A stretch of DNA of 64,000 nt. Origin: Psychroserpens sp041224425 (lineage in GTDB: Bacteria; Bacteroidota; Bacteroidia; Flavobacteriales; Flavobacteriaceae). The notes beneath the pieces are model-generated. The model searched no databases, was not told the origin of the DNA, and saw only the letters and a program-made list of their open reading frames with translations. How positions within the stretch are numbered: the stretch's first letter is position 1; the number at the start of each line of letters is the position of its first letter. Positions 16,725 to 25,096 of this stretch are shown in pieces. The position numbers and the translations under genes are program-made. The DNA is taken from contig NZ_JBGFGL010000071.1 of the NCBI RefSeq assembly GCF_041224425.1, forward strand, positions 62,001-126,000, given 5' to 3'.

Positions 16725-17252
16725 ATGACAGCCAAAGGACAACTCACTTTTGATGTACTCATCGAAATCCCTAAAGGAAGCCGTAACAAATATGAATATG
16801 ATTTTGACTTGAAGAAAATTCGTTTCGACCGTATGTTATTTTCATCTATGATGTATCCTGGAGATTACGGATTTATTCCTGAAACCCTAGCGTTGGATGG
16901 AGATCCTTTAGATGTGTTGGTGTTAGGTCATGAGCCTACATTTCCCATGTGTGTGATGGAAGTAAAGCCTATTGGTGTTTTTCATATGGCAGATGAAAAA
17001 GGTCCGGATGAAAAGGTGGTTTGCGTTCCAGTATCAGATCCAATTTGGAGTTTAAAAGATGATATTGAAGACTTAAATCCGCATCGATTGGAGGAAATCA
17101 CACATTTCTTCCAGGTCTATAAAGATTTGGAGAAGAAGAAGGTTGATGTTGGTGCTTGGGGTGATTCCAAAGAAGCTTACGAAATTGTTACCAAATGCAT
17201 TGAGCGCTATCAAAAAAGCAAGCATAAAACGAAGGGAGACTTTACCATTTAG
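16725..17252 (+). CDS. ppa: Soluble inorganic pyrophosphatase (family I)
   Basis: This enzyme hydrolyses pyrophosphate to two phosphates in the cytoplasm and pulls biosynthetic reactions forward. It has 175 aa from ATG 16725 (MTAKGQLTFDVLIEIPKGSR); a longer frame from a TTG at 16692 would overlap the promoter. Family I metal-binding and active-site blocks are IEIPKGSRNKYEYD, YPGDYGFIPETLALDGDPLD and the C-terminal VGAWGDSKEA. It is followed by a terminator and then by the membrane pyrophosphatase gene, so two different pyrophosphatases sit side by side. Confidence 0.96.
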   Translation: MTAKGQLTFDVLIEIPKGSRNKYEYDFDLKKIRFDRMLFSSMMYPGDYGFIPETLALDGDPLDVLVLGHEPTFPMCVMEVKPIGVFHMADEKGPDEKVVCVPVSDPIWSLKDDIEDLNPHRLEEITHFFQVYKDLEKKKVDVGAWGDSKEAYEIVTKCIERYQKSKHKTKGDFTI

Positions 17253-17274
17253 TATCATAATAGTTATTAAACTG

Positions 17275-17308
17275 AAAACCCTTTTGTTATATAGTAAAAG
17301 GGTTTTTT
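17275..17308 (+). terminator. Terminator of ppa
   Basis: Stem AAAACCCTTTT / TAAAAGGGTTTT with a nine-base loop and T-run. Confidence 0.85.
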
Positions 17309-17326
17309 AGTTTTAACGGATTTCAC

Positions 17327-17334
17327 TACTTTTG
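17327..17334 (+). promoter_or_regulatory. Promoter -7 element of hppA
   Basis: TACTTTTG fits TAnnTTTG exactly, 31 bp before the ATG. No clear -33 TTTG at the standard distance is present. Confidence 0.5.
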
Positions 17335-17365
17335 CCGAGCTAATTAACAAATCAAATACATTTAT

Positions 17366-19765
17366 ATGGAATCGAATATGATTTTTGTGCCAATAGCAAT
17401 GGCAGTCTTAGGGCTTATCTTTATGATGGTTAAAATGTCCTGGGTAAAAAAACAAGCCGCTGGAAATGAAAAAATGCAAGGAATATCTAAGGCTATCAAA
17501 GAAGGAGCTTTAGCTTTTTTAGGAGCTGAATACAGATTGCTTTTAGTCTTTGTAGTGATTGCTGCAGTAGCTTTAGGTGTCATTTCAATGTTGGTTGATA
17601 CAACCCATTGGATCATCATTGTAGCATTTATAGTTGGAGCATTCGCTTCTGCACTAGCAGGAAATATTGGAATGCGTATTGCAACAGAAGCTAACGCTAG
17701 AACTGCTGAGGCCGCTAAAACAAGTTTGCCACAAGCACTTAAAGTGTCTTTTGGAGGTGGAACGGTTATGGGTCTTGGTGTTGCAAGTTTGGCAGTATTA
17801 GGATTGAGTTTATTCTTCTTTGCTTTTGTAAAGATGTTTGTCGATGGTGGTGCATCATTTTACGAAGATATGACCATGGCTTTGGAAGCTTTGGCAGGAT
17901 TCTCTTTAGGTGCTGAATCTATCGCTTTATTTGCACGTGTTGGTGGAGGAATCTACACAAAAGCTGCTGACGTTGGAGCGGATTTGGTTGGTAAGGTTGA
18001 AGCTGGTATTCCAGAAGATGACCCTCGAAATCCAGCTACAATTGCTGATAACGTTGGAGATAATGTTGGTGACGTTGCAGGTATGGGTGCCGATTTATTT
18101 GGATCATATGTAGCAACCGTTTTAGCTGCGATGGTATTGGGTAATTACCTTATCAAGGATATGTCGGTTAACGCGCCATTTACAGATAACTTCAATAATA
18201 TGGGACCAATTTTGTTACCTATTGTTATTGCAGGTGTTGGAATTTTAGCTTCTATTTTAGGAACTTTCCTTGTAAAAATATCCAGTAATGATGCTAAGGA
18301 AGCTCAAGTTCAAAAAGCTTTGGATATGGGTAACTGGGTGGCTATCCTAATTACTCTAGCTGCGAGTTTCGGATTGATTAAATATATGTTACCAGAAACC
18401 ATGAGCATGAAGTTCTTTGGTGAAGGTTATGTTGATGTATCTTCAATGAATGTATTCTGGGCTGCGTGTATCGGATTAGCCGTTGGTGCTTTGATCTCTG
18501 TAGTTACGGCTCACTATACATCTTTAGGTAAGAAACCAGTTCTAGAAATCGTTCAAAATAGTTCTACAGGTGCTGCAACAAACATTATTGCAGGTCTTGC
18601 TGTAGGAATGAAATCGACATTTTTATCTGTAGTTTTATTTGCTGCTGCTATCTATGGATCTTACGCTTTAGCTGGATTCTATGGTGTGGCTTTAGCTGCT
18701 TCAGCTATGATGGCAACTACTGCGATGCAATTGGCTATCGATGCGTTCGGACCGATTGCTGACAATGCAGGTGGTGTGGCTGAAATGAGTGAATTGGAAC
18801 CTCATGTTCGTGAGCGTACTGATATTTTGGATTCTGTTGGAAACACAACGGCTGCCGTTGGAAAAGGTTTTGCAATTGCTTCTGCGGCATTAACTGCTTT
18901 AGCCTTGTTTGCTGCTTATGTCACCTTTACCGGAATTGATGGAATCAATATCTTTAAAGCGGATGTATTAGCAATGTTGTTTGTCGGTGGAATGGTACCA
19001 GTCGTATTCTCTGCTTTAGCAATGCAATCTGTTGGTAAAGCTGCCATGGAAATGGTGCACGAAGTACGTCGTCAATTCAAGGAAATTCCTGGTATCATGG
19101 AAGGTACTGGAACACCTGAATATGCAAAATGTGTTGATATTTCAACTAAAGCTGCATTACGTGAAATGATCTTACCTGGCTTGATCACGATTATTACGCC
19201 TATCTTAATTGGATTGGTATTTGGTGCTGAACCATTAGGTGGATATATGGCTGGTGTTTGTGTATCTGGTGTGATGTGGGCGATTTTCCAAAACAACGCT
19301 GGTGGTGCATGGGATAATGCTAAAAAATCATTTGAAGCTGGTGTTGAAATCAATGGTGAAATGACTTACAAAGGTTCTGATGCTCATAAAGCTGCGGTTA
19401 CTGGTGATACAGTTGGAGATCCATTTAAAGATACTTCTGGACCTTCAATGAATATCTTGATTAAATTGACCTGTCTTGTTGGTTTGGTAATTGCTCCAAT
19501 ATTAGGGGGTCATGGTGACGAAGACATGATGATGGCTTCAGAGCAAGACGTTAATGTTGAAATGACAGTACAATCGGATGATATAGCTCAAGCTACTGTA
19601 ACCTATACTACCGTGGAAAATGGTGTTGAGGTTACTAAGAAAGAGACATTTGAAGGTACAACTTCTGAAGTTGAAGCTAAATTGGAAGCACTTGAAACCA
19701 AAACGACTGAAGGTGATTCTAAAAAGATAGTTAAGGAAGTTAAAGTAACTAAAGAGAAGCAATAA
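17366..19765 (+). CDS. hppA: Membrane-bound, ion-pumping pyrophosphatase
   Basis: This integral membrane enzyme couples pyrophosphate hydrolysis to H+ and/or Na+ export. It has 799 aa with about 16 hydrophobic helices. Substrate and Mg-binding motifs are DVGADLVGKVE (202-212) and DNVGDNVGDVAGMGADL (228-244). The block GNTTAAVGKGFAI has Ala at the position where K+-independent enzymes carry Lys, so it should be K+-dependent. Whether Na+ or H+ is moved cannot be decided here. After the last helix (LVIAPILGGHG) there is an extra hydrophilic tail of about 85 residues, acidic then Lys/Glu-rich, beyond the normal end of the family. It has its own promoter and terminator. Confidence 0.95.
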   Translation: MESNMIFVPIAMAVLGLIFMMVKMSWVKKQAAGNEKMQGISKAIKEGALAFLGAEYRLLLVFVVIAAVALGVISMLVDTTHWIIIVAFIVGAFASALAGNIGMRIATEANARTAEAAKTSLPQALKVSFGGGTVMGLGVASLAVLGLSLFFFAFVKMFVDGGASFYEDMTMALEALAGFSLGAESIALFARVGGGIYTKAADVGADLVGKVEAGIPEDDPRNPATIADNVGDNVGDVAGMGADLFGSYVATVLAAMVLGNYLIKDMSVNAPFTDNFNNMGPILLPIVIAGVGILASILGTFLVKISSNDAKEAQVQKALDMGNWVAILITLAASFGLIKYMLPETMSMKFFGEGYVDVSSMNVFWAACIGLAVGALISVVTAHYTSLGKKPVLEIVQNSSTGAATNIIAGLAVGMKSTFLSVVLFAAAIYGSYALAGFYGVALAASAMMATTAMQLAIDAFGPIADNAGGVAEMSELEPHVRERTDILDSVGNTTAAVGKGFAIASAALTALALFAAYVTFTGIDGINIFKADVLAMLFVGGMVPVVFSALAMQSVGKAAMEMVHEVRRQFKEIPGIMEGTGTPEYAKCVDISTKAALREMILPGLITIITPILIGLVFGAEPLGGYMAGVCVSGVMWAIFQNNAGGAWDNAKKSFEAGVEINGEMTYKGSDAHKAAVTGDTVGDPFKDTSGPSMNILIKLTCLVGLVIAPILGGHGDEDMMMASEQDVNVEMTVQSDDIAQATVTYTTVENGVEVTKKETFEGTTSEVEAKLEALETKTTEGDSKKIVKEVKVTKEKQ

Positions 19766-19787
19766 TATTTTCTTTTAGAAATATATA

Positions 19788-19813
19788 AAGCCACGCTAGT
19801 CGTGGCTTTTTTT
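19788..19813 (+). terminator. Terminator of hppA
   Basis: Stem AAGCCACG / CGTGGCTT, five-base loop, then seven T. Confidence 0.9.
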
Positions 19814-19845
19814 ATTACCTTGAATTCACAAATAGTTTTATTTCC

Positions 19846-20847
19846 ATGAGTTGGTTGAAAAAAGATCCCTTACAAATCATAAGTTTTAAAAGTTATGGTA
19901 CTAAAACGCATTTCTATTGTCGTGGACGTGCCTTGGAAGATGAAGCCATTGACTTAGAACAAAAGGGCTTGTTCGGCTTATTTTTGAATTCGTGGAAACG
20001 CTTTGAAACCGACGAAATCAAATATGCCAATCTGGAAGTTCTATTACCAAATGGTAAGCGACTTGAAACCACAACAGACGATCATGGTTATTTTCGAATA
20101 GATACACAAATTCAAGATATGCATACGATGGTCAATGAAGAAGGCTGGTTGAATTTTGAGTGGTCATTTAGTGATGAGATGCCTAAGCGGACTATACAAC
20201 GTGAGAATCGATTTCCAGGTTCGGTGTTGATTCCTTCTGAAGCTTCTGATTTTGGTGTAATCAGCGATATTGATGATACGATATTGCATACAGGAGTAGT
20301 ATCAACCTTAAAATGGCGTGTATTGGTGAATAGTATCTTTAGAAGTGCTTCAAGCCGAATGCCTTTGGAAGGCACTTCGGAATTCTATCATAAACTGCAT
20401 CGTGGTCCTTCAGGCAAAAATGCCAATCCGATTTTTTACGTGAGTCACAGTCCGTGGAACATGTATCGCTACTTAGACTTTTTCCTGAAGCAAAACAAGT
20501 TTCCAAAAGGGCCTATTTTGTTGCGTAGCTTTAAGGATATTTTTAGTAAAAAAGCCAACGAAAAAGCCCAAAAGCACATTGAAATTTTACAGATCCTGAA
20601 AACCTATCCGAGGATGCAATTCATTTTGATTGGTGATAGTGGTGAGCATGATGCCGATATTTATATGGAAGTTGCCAAAGCGCATCCTGAGCAAGTGAAA
20701 GCAATCTACTTACAACGCGTGAACCATAAAAAGAAAATGTTGCGTGTAGCATCGTTGTTTGCCAATTTTGATCAGATTCCTGTACTGTTGATTGAAGATA
20801 GTGCGCAAGCCATGACACATGCCAGAACACATGGTTTTATAGAATAG
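19846..20847 (+). CDS. App1-family phosphatase (DUF2183, phosphatidate phosphatase-like)
   Basis: 333 aa. The catalytic motif of the HAD/lipin-like phosphatases, DxDxT, is present as GVISDIDDTILHTGVV near residue 145. Further downstream FYVSHSPWNMYRYLDFFL and FILIGDSGEHDADIY supply the later HAD motifs. The N-terminal 120 residues look like a beta-sandwich. This is the catalytic plan of App1, which dephosphorylates phosphatidic acid in yeast; bacterial members are uncharacterised. No signal peptide or membrane helix is present. It is transcribed toward the deoxynucleoside kinase gene, with a dispersed repeat filling the gap. Confidence 0.85.
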   Translation: MSWLKKDPLQIISFKSYGTKTHFYCRGRALEDEAIDLEQKGLFGLFLNSWKRFETDEIKYANLEVLLPNGKRLETTTDDHGYFRIDTQIQDMHTMVNEEGWLNFEWSFSDEMPKRTIQRENRFPGSVLIPSEASDFGVISDIDDTILHTGVVSTLKWRVLVNSIFRSASSRMPLEGTSEFYHKLHRGPSGKNANPIFYVSHSPWNMYRYLDFFLKQNKFPKGPILLRSFKDIFSKKANEKAQKHIEILQILKTYPRMQFILIGDSGEHDADIYMEVAKAHPEQVKAIYLQRVNHKKKMLRVASLFANFDQIPVLLIEDSAQAMTHARTHGFIE

Positions 20848-20850
20848 TGC

Positions 20851-20975
20851 TTGCGTTAAGGATTGAGGCACTTCGACTGCGCTCAGTGCAGGCGCTGTTG
20901 GAGCTCTTTAGGCTTTTAGTAAAACCTAAAAGCGACTGCCGAAAGCCTGACCAACCTATTTGGGTTGGGAACGCC
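20851..20975 (+). repeat. Dispersed structured repeat, copy A
   Basis: 125 bp filling the gap between two convergent genes; it ends exactly at the stop codon of the deoxynucleoside kinase. It is nearly identical, in opposite orientation, to 29755-29905. It contains hairpins GCACT...AGTGC, CTTTAGG...CCTAAAAG and CCAACC...GGTTGG. Copy A has a short central loop. Confidence 0.85.
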
Positions 20976-21590
20976 CTAAAATAAACCATTGATCTGAGCA
21001 TCGATTTTATTGATAATACCTCCCAAATCTTCAGGATTGGCTACAAAATCGAGATGATCGACGTCGATAATCAATAAATTTCCTTTGTTGTAGTCGTGAA
21101 TCCAAGCTTCGTAACGTTCGTTGAGTCGACTCAAGTAATCGATACTGATCGTATTTTCATAGTCGCGACCACGTTTATGGATTTGTGCCACCAAATTAGG
21201 AATGGAACTACGTAGATAGATCAAAAGATCTGGACCTTCAACAAAAGATTCCATAAGGTCAAACAACGAACGGTAATTTTCAAAATCACGATTGGTCATC
21301 AGGCCCATAGCATGAAGGTTGGGCGCAAAAATATGCGCATCTTCATAAATGGTGCGATCTTGAATGATGTCTTTGCCACTTTCACGAATTTGTGTGACTT
21401 GACGAAACCTGCTATTTAAGAAATACACTTGCAGGTTGAAACTCCAACGTTCCATCTGATTGTAAAAATCATCGAGATAGGGATTGTCCACAACGTCTTC
21501 AAGCTGTGGTTCCCATTTGTAATGTTTAGCGAGTAATTTGGTTAATGTCGTCTTCCCAGCACCTATATTTCCTGCTACTGCAACATGCAT
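20976..21590 (-). CDS. Deoxynucleoside kinase
   Basis: 204 aa, phosphorylates deoxynucleosides for nucleotide salvage in the cytoplasm. The Walker A loop is GNIGAGKTTL (7-16). The family motif DRTIYEDAHIF carries the Asp-Arg pair at the substrate site, and the lid region is HKRGRDYENTISIDYL. Typical size for the dCK/dGK type. The preceding gene on the strand ends 2 bp before it, so they are likely co-transcribed. Substrate preference (dA, dC, dG or dT) cannot be read. Confidence 0.92.
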   Translation of the reverse strand: MHVAVAGNIGAGKTTLTKLLAKHYKWEPQLEDVVDNPYLDDFYNQMERWSFNLQVYFLNSRFRQVTQIRESGKDIIQDRTIYEDAHIFAPNLHAMGLMTNRDFENYRSLFDLMESFVEGPDLLIYLRSSIPNLVAQIHKRGRDYENTISIDYLSRLNERYEAWIHDYNKGNLLIIDVDHLDFVANPEDLGGIINKIDAQINGLF

Positions 21591-21592
21591 GT

Positions 21593-22378
21593 CTAATTGA
21601 TTTTTAGTTGGTATTTATGGAGTTTTTCAGAATCGTAAATATACAAGGTTTCATTGGTCAATAAAAACTGATTTATTAACAATTTTGGAAGATTTAGAGC
21701 TGAGATGATATTCTCGTTTTCAGCCTTAAAATACAAGGCATCTTCTTTTTTTAAGACTAGGTTGCCGTTGTTTTTGGCAATTTCTGTGAACCCTGTATTT
21801 TCAATTTTAGAAATCATACTTCCAAAATAATTATACTGATACAGATACTTTTCGGTAAGTAACCAGCAATAATTATAATCGCTTTTGAGATCCAGTACCA
21901 AAGATTGTACAGGAACTGCTGTGAATCTCGTTTTATTGGTTTTGTAGTCGTAAAGTTCCAAACGTTGCAGATCTACATTAAACAGCCAAAGTGTATTATC
22001 AAAACCTGTTGCGATGTGAGTGACATTTTTGTAAGGTTGAAGCGTGTTGAAATCAATTTTGAAAATTTCCGCCAAGCGGTTGTCCAAAATGATGACTTGG
22101 TTGAAATCCTGGTAAAATAAATTGATTTTTAAAGGATTGAACGCATTGGCAGAACTGATATCACCTAATTGGTAATTGCTATAGTTAATGATTTTACCAT
22201 CTTTTGTTTGCTTATGAAGGCTATTGTCTTTGGTGTAATAAAACGTTCCGAAGTTATCAATGGCAACAATCATGTCAACATTGAAATCGGTTGAACTTAA
22301 ATGAGTGACTTCAATAGGGTTTTGACCGTAAAGTACCGTTACAATAAAAAGACTTAGAATGCCAAAAAGGTTTTTCAT
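21593..22378 (-). CDS. Secreted protein of unknown function, propeller-like
   Basis: 261 aa with a signal peptide (1-18, ending VLYGQ). The mature part consists of repeated beta-strand pairs of the kind YYTKDNSLHKQTKDGKIINY, LWLFNVDLQRLELYDY and CWLLTEKYLYQYN, which suggests a small beta-propeller. I recognise no named family. It lies 33 bp after the response regulator and 2 bp before the deoxynucleoside kinase, so it may be the third gene of the sensor operon. A periplasmic or cell-surface role is inferred only from the signal peptide. Confidence 0.7.
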   Translation of the reverse strand: MKNLFGILSLFIVTVLYGQNPIEVTHLSSTDFNVDMIVAIDNFGTFYYTKDNSLHKQTKDGKIINYSNYQLGDISSANAFNPLKINLFYQDFNQVIILDNRLAEIFKIDFNTLQPYKNVTHIATGFDNTLWLFNVDLQRLELYDYKTNKTRFTAVPVQSLVLDLKSDYNYCWLLTEKYLYQYNYFGSMISKIENTGFTEIAKNNGNLVLKKEDALYFKAENENIISALNLPKLLINQFLLTNETLYIYDSEKLHKYQLKIN

Positions 22379-22411
22379 AGGAATTTGAAAAGTACAAAAA
22401 TCAAACCACTT

Positions 22412-23092
22412 TTAGCAGATTAATTTATACCCAAATCCTCTAACGTTCAATATTTGAAGCGAATTGTCCTGACTTAGTTTTTTACGAAGTTTACTGATAA
22501 AAACATCCATGCTTCTGGCGTTAAAGAAATCGTCGTTGCCCCAGAGCTTGTTCAAGATCAGTGAACGGTCCAAAACTTGGTTTTTGTTCTTCACCAAATG
22601 AAATAGTAAATGCGATTCGCGATGTGTTAACTGAACCGCATTATCGTCTTTGTATTGAAGAGTTTGTTTAGGAAAATCGAATGTATAATCTCCAATGCTA
22701 AGAATTTCAGACGTTTTTTGAAGCGCTTTTCGGTTCAATAAATTTTTTATCCTCACAATAAGTTCTTCCATACTGAAAGGTTTTTTTAGGTAATCGTTTC
22801 CTCCGATACTAAAGCCTTCAACCACATCTTGGGTTTGCGATTTTGCGGTCAAAAAAATAATGGGAATGGTATCATCAATGGCCCTTATTTCCTTGGCTAA
22901 GGTGAAACCGTCTTTTTTGGGCATCATCACATCCAAGACCAATAATTCGGGAGCTTCATTTTGATAGGTGTCCAAAGCTTGTTTGCCATCACTGCACAAC
23001 CATACGTCAAAATCTCTGGTTTCAAGACTTTCTTTAATGATTTGACCTAAAGCAGGTTCGTCTTCGGCAAGTAGGATGGTTGTTTTAGGCAT
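22412..23092 (-). CDS. OmpR-family response regulator
   Basis: 226 aa. The receiver domain (1-120) has the acidic pocket AEDEP, the phospho-acceptor D54 in LVLDVMMPKKDG, FLTAKSQ and KKPFSMEEL. The C-terminal domain (130-226) is a winged helix of the OmpR/PhoB type (LTHRESHLLFHLVKNKN, MDVFISKLRKKL). A longer frame exists, but the start MPKTTILLAEDEP at 23092 is right: it overlaps the stop of the kinase gene by 8 bp, showing translational coupling. It probably binds the three GTTAAC boxes at 24648-24673. Confidence 0.93.
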   Translation of the reverse strand: MPKTTILLAEDEPALGQIIKESLETRDFDVWLCSDGKQALDTYQNEAPELLVLDVMMPKKDGFTLAKEIRAIDDTIPIIFLTAKSQTQDVVEGFSIGGNDYLKKPFSMEELIVRIKNLLNRKALQKTSEILSIGDYTFDFPKQTLQYKDDNAVQLTHRESHLLFHLVKNKNQVLDRSLILNKLWGNDDFFNARSMDVFISKLRKKLSQDNSLQILNVRGFGYKLIC

Positions 23093-24608
23093 ATGGCAAA
23101 GTGATTTTAAAAACAGTTTCAGTTTTAGCAAGAATGACTTCAATGCGACCAAGGTGTTTTTCAATGATCTTCTTGGTATAGTAAAGACCTATTCCAAAGC
23201 CTTTCACGTCATGGGTGTTTCCTTTTGGAACACGATAGAACTTTTCAAAAATTCGTTCTTTATGAGCTTTTGATAGCGTAGTGCCATTATCTGAAACCTG
23301 AATTTCAATGTTATCTGACAAACCTTTCAAACTTACATTTATCTGTTGTCCACCATATTTAAAGGCATTATCAATAAGGTTATTAATGGCATTCTCGAAA
23401 TGAAAGATGTCTACTTTTGCAAAGATATTATCGTCGATACCTAAGGCTACCGATTTATCATTTTGAAGTTGATGCCTTTTGACTATTGACATGACAACTT
23501 CTGAGAGATTGTATTGTTCTTTGTTCAGTTCGATATTTTCTGAATCCAAGGTTGCTGTTTCCAATAGTTTTTCAACCATGGTATTCAACTTTGACAATTG
23601 CGTGTTGGACATCTCCAAATAGGTTTTGGTCTTTTCTTTGTCTTTGATGGCATCAAAGTTCTGCAAGCTTTCCAAGGCCACACCAATAGTTGCTATAGGT
23701 GTTTTGAACTCGTGGGTGATATTACTTATCAAATCGTTTTTGACTTCAGCCAATTGCTTTTGATGCTTGATTACTTTAAGCAAATAAAACAAACTGCTTA
23801 TTACGGCTAAAACAATCAAAAGAGAGATGATCATGCCTCCTAGAATGCGTTTGAAAACCAACCAAGTTTTATTCTCAAAATGCATCTTGAGTTTACTGCC
23901 TTTTGGAAGCAGCTTAGATTTTGAAGTCGCTGTTAATTGATGCTCAGAAGAAGAGATTGACTTATCGTATTTTACAATTTGGTTACCTTTTGAAGCAACA
24001 TCAGATTTAGGGCGTTCATATTCTAAAAGGAAATCGATAAGCATGTCTTTACTTTTCAAGTCGCTTATAATTAAGCTGTCAATGGTGTTAAGGTTTAAAG
24101 TATCATTACTTATTGAAATCATGACCTTCGAGGTGAAGATTTCAAAGCTCGAAAGTTTAATGCTATCGTTTGAAGATTTAAATTCTCCAATAATATCCTT
24201 AGCTATAATTTTATGGGAAACAGAATCTCTTGTTTTTTGAGTCATAAACGAATCAGCTTCAAAGCCTCTCAAAATAGTGATGCCTTTAAGGTTTTCTTCA
24301 TTAATGGAGTCGATACCTACAAAAGAGCCCTTATTGTTGTCTATAGATTTAGAGATTCTTTCCAAAACACCATCATCATCAAATATATTCTGAGCATGGT
24401 CTTCAATTTTAAGTCCTAAGGTTGTTTCCTGGGCAATGTTGGTATAATAATCATCAACAGCCTTATCTAAACTTACTTGGATGTCGGTAAGAAATTGTTG
24501 TTTGTTAGACTTGTAATTCTTGTAATTCCAATAGGCCTGAATACCAATGGTTGCTATGATAACAGCCACAATTAAATAAAGGGTATATCTGTATTTAGAA
24601 TCGTTCAT
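23085..24608 (-). CDS. Sensor histidine kinase
   Basis: 507 aa inner-membrane sensor. A first helix (7-28) and a second (about 254-275) enclose a periplasmic domain of about 225 residues without a family I can name. The H box is LISNITHEFKTPIATI (near residue 300), followed by the ATP-binding domain with NNLIDNAFKYGG, VSDNGTTL and KGFGIGLYYTKKII. It overlaps the regulator gene by 8 bp. The divergent operon beginning at 24734 codes for secreted GLPGLI proteins and a TonB-type outer-membrane protein, which makes that operon the probable target. Confidence 0.93.
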   Translation of the reverse strand: MNDSKYRYTLYLIVAVIIATIGIQAYWNYKNYKSNKQQFLTDIQVSLDKAVDDYYTNIAQETTLGLKIEDHAQNIFDDDGVLERISKSIDNNKGSFVGIDSINEENLKGITILRGFEADSFMTQKTRDSVSHKIIAKDIIGEFKSSNDSIKLSSFEIFTSKVMISISNDTLNLNTIDSLIISDLKSKDMLIDFLLEYERPKSDVASKGNQIVKYDKSISSSEHQLTATSKSKLLPKGSKLKMHFENKTWLVFKRILGGMIISLLIVLAVISSLFYLLKVIKHQKQLAEVKNDLISNITHEFKTPIATIGVALESLQNFDAIKDKEKTKTYLEMSNTQLSKLNTMVEKLLETATLDSENIELNKEQYNLSEVVMSIVKRHQLQNDKSVALGIDDNIFAKVDIFHFENAINNLIDNAFKYGGQQINVSLKGLSDNIEIQVSDNGTTLSKAHKERIFEKFYRVPKGNTHDVKGFGIGLYYTKKIIEKHLGRIEVILAKTETVFKITLPYA

Positions 24609-24647
24609 AATTCAAAAGTAAACCTTAAAGTACTTAAAAACTAATCG

Positions 24648-24673
24648 GTTAACACACGTTAACACTGGTTAAC
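24648..24673. promoter_or_regulatory. Three GTTAAC boxes at 10-bp spacing (predicted regulator binding site)
   Basis: GTTAAC occurs at 24648-24653, 24658-24663 and 24668-24673, on one face of the helix. It lies in the 125-bp gap between the kinase/regulator operon and the GLPGLI operon. OmpR-type regulators usually bind direct repeats at 10-11 bp. Confidence 0.6.
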
Positions 24674-24733
24674 TAAGAACTTTCATTTCAGCATTTAGAT
24701 TTGTAATCGTATTAATCATTAAAACCAAAACAA

Positions 24734-25096
24734 ATGAAATTCTATTTAATTTTACTTTTTGTGTGTACCATAGGATATGCGCAAACAGATTCGAAAGACC
24801 AAAATTCTGAACTTAATGAGGTCAAGCTAACCAACATCAATGTGTCTGTAAGTGTAGATTCAGCAGAAGATGTAAAATCGACATTTGATGTTAAAGACAT
24901 TGCTGAACTTGTTGATTTGGCAGAACCAAATGAAACCCTAGTATTTGAATTGAAATGCGAGGATGGGACTGTAAATAGCGAAAAGAATTATGTATCGTAT
25001 CGTGTTAAGGGAAATTCAAGTGATTCAGAAAGTTTCTTAAAACGAGTTGAAAAAGTAAAACAAGCTGCAATTAAGTATTATAAAAACAAAAACTAA
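24734..25096 (+). CDS. Small secreted protein of unknown function (120 aa)
   Basis: Signal peptide at 1-17 (MKFYLILLFVCTIGYAQ), then an acidic mature chain of about 100 residues with a predicted strand-rich centre (NINVSVSVDSAEDVKSTF, TLVFELKCEDGTVNSEKN) and a basic amphipathic tail. One cysteine only. The stop overlaps the start of the next gene (TAATG), so it is the first gene of the GLPGLI operon, divergent from the sensor kinase. No family recognised. Confidence 0.75.
   Translation: MKFYLILLFVCTIGYAQTDSKDQNSELNEVKLTNINVSVSVDSAEDVKSTFDVKDIAELVDLAEPNETLVFELKCEDGTVNSEKNYVSYRVKGNSSDSESFLKRVEKVKQAAIKYYKNKN

Noticed and set aside
20851..20975. Repeat as an integron attC site
   Set aside because: The ends show GTT first and AAC last, the reverse of the R-Y-Y-Y-AAC ... 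GTT-R-R-R-Y order of attC, and no integrase is present.
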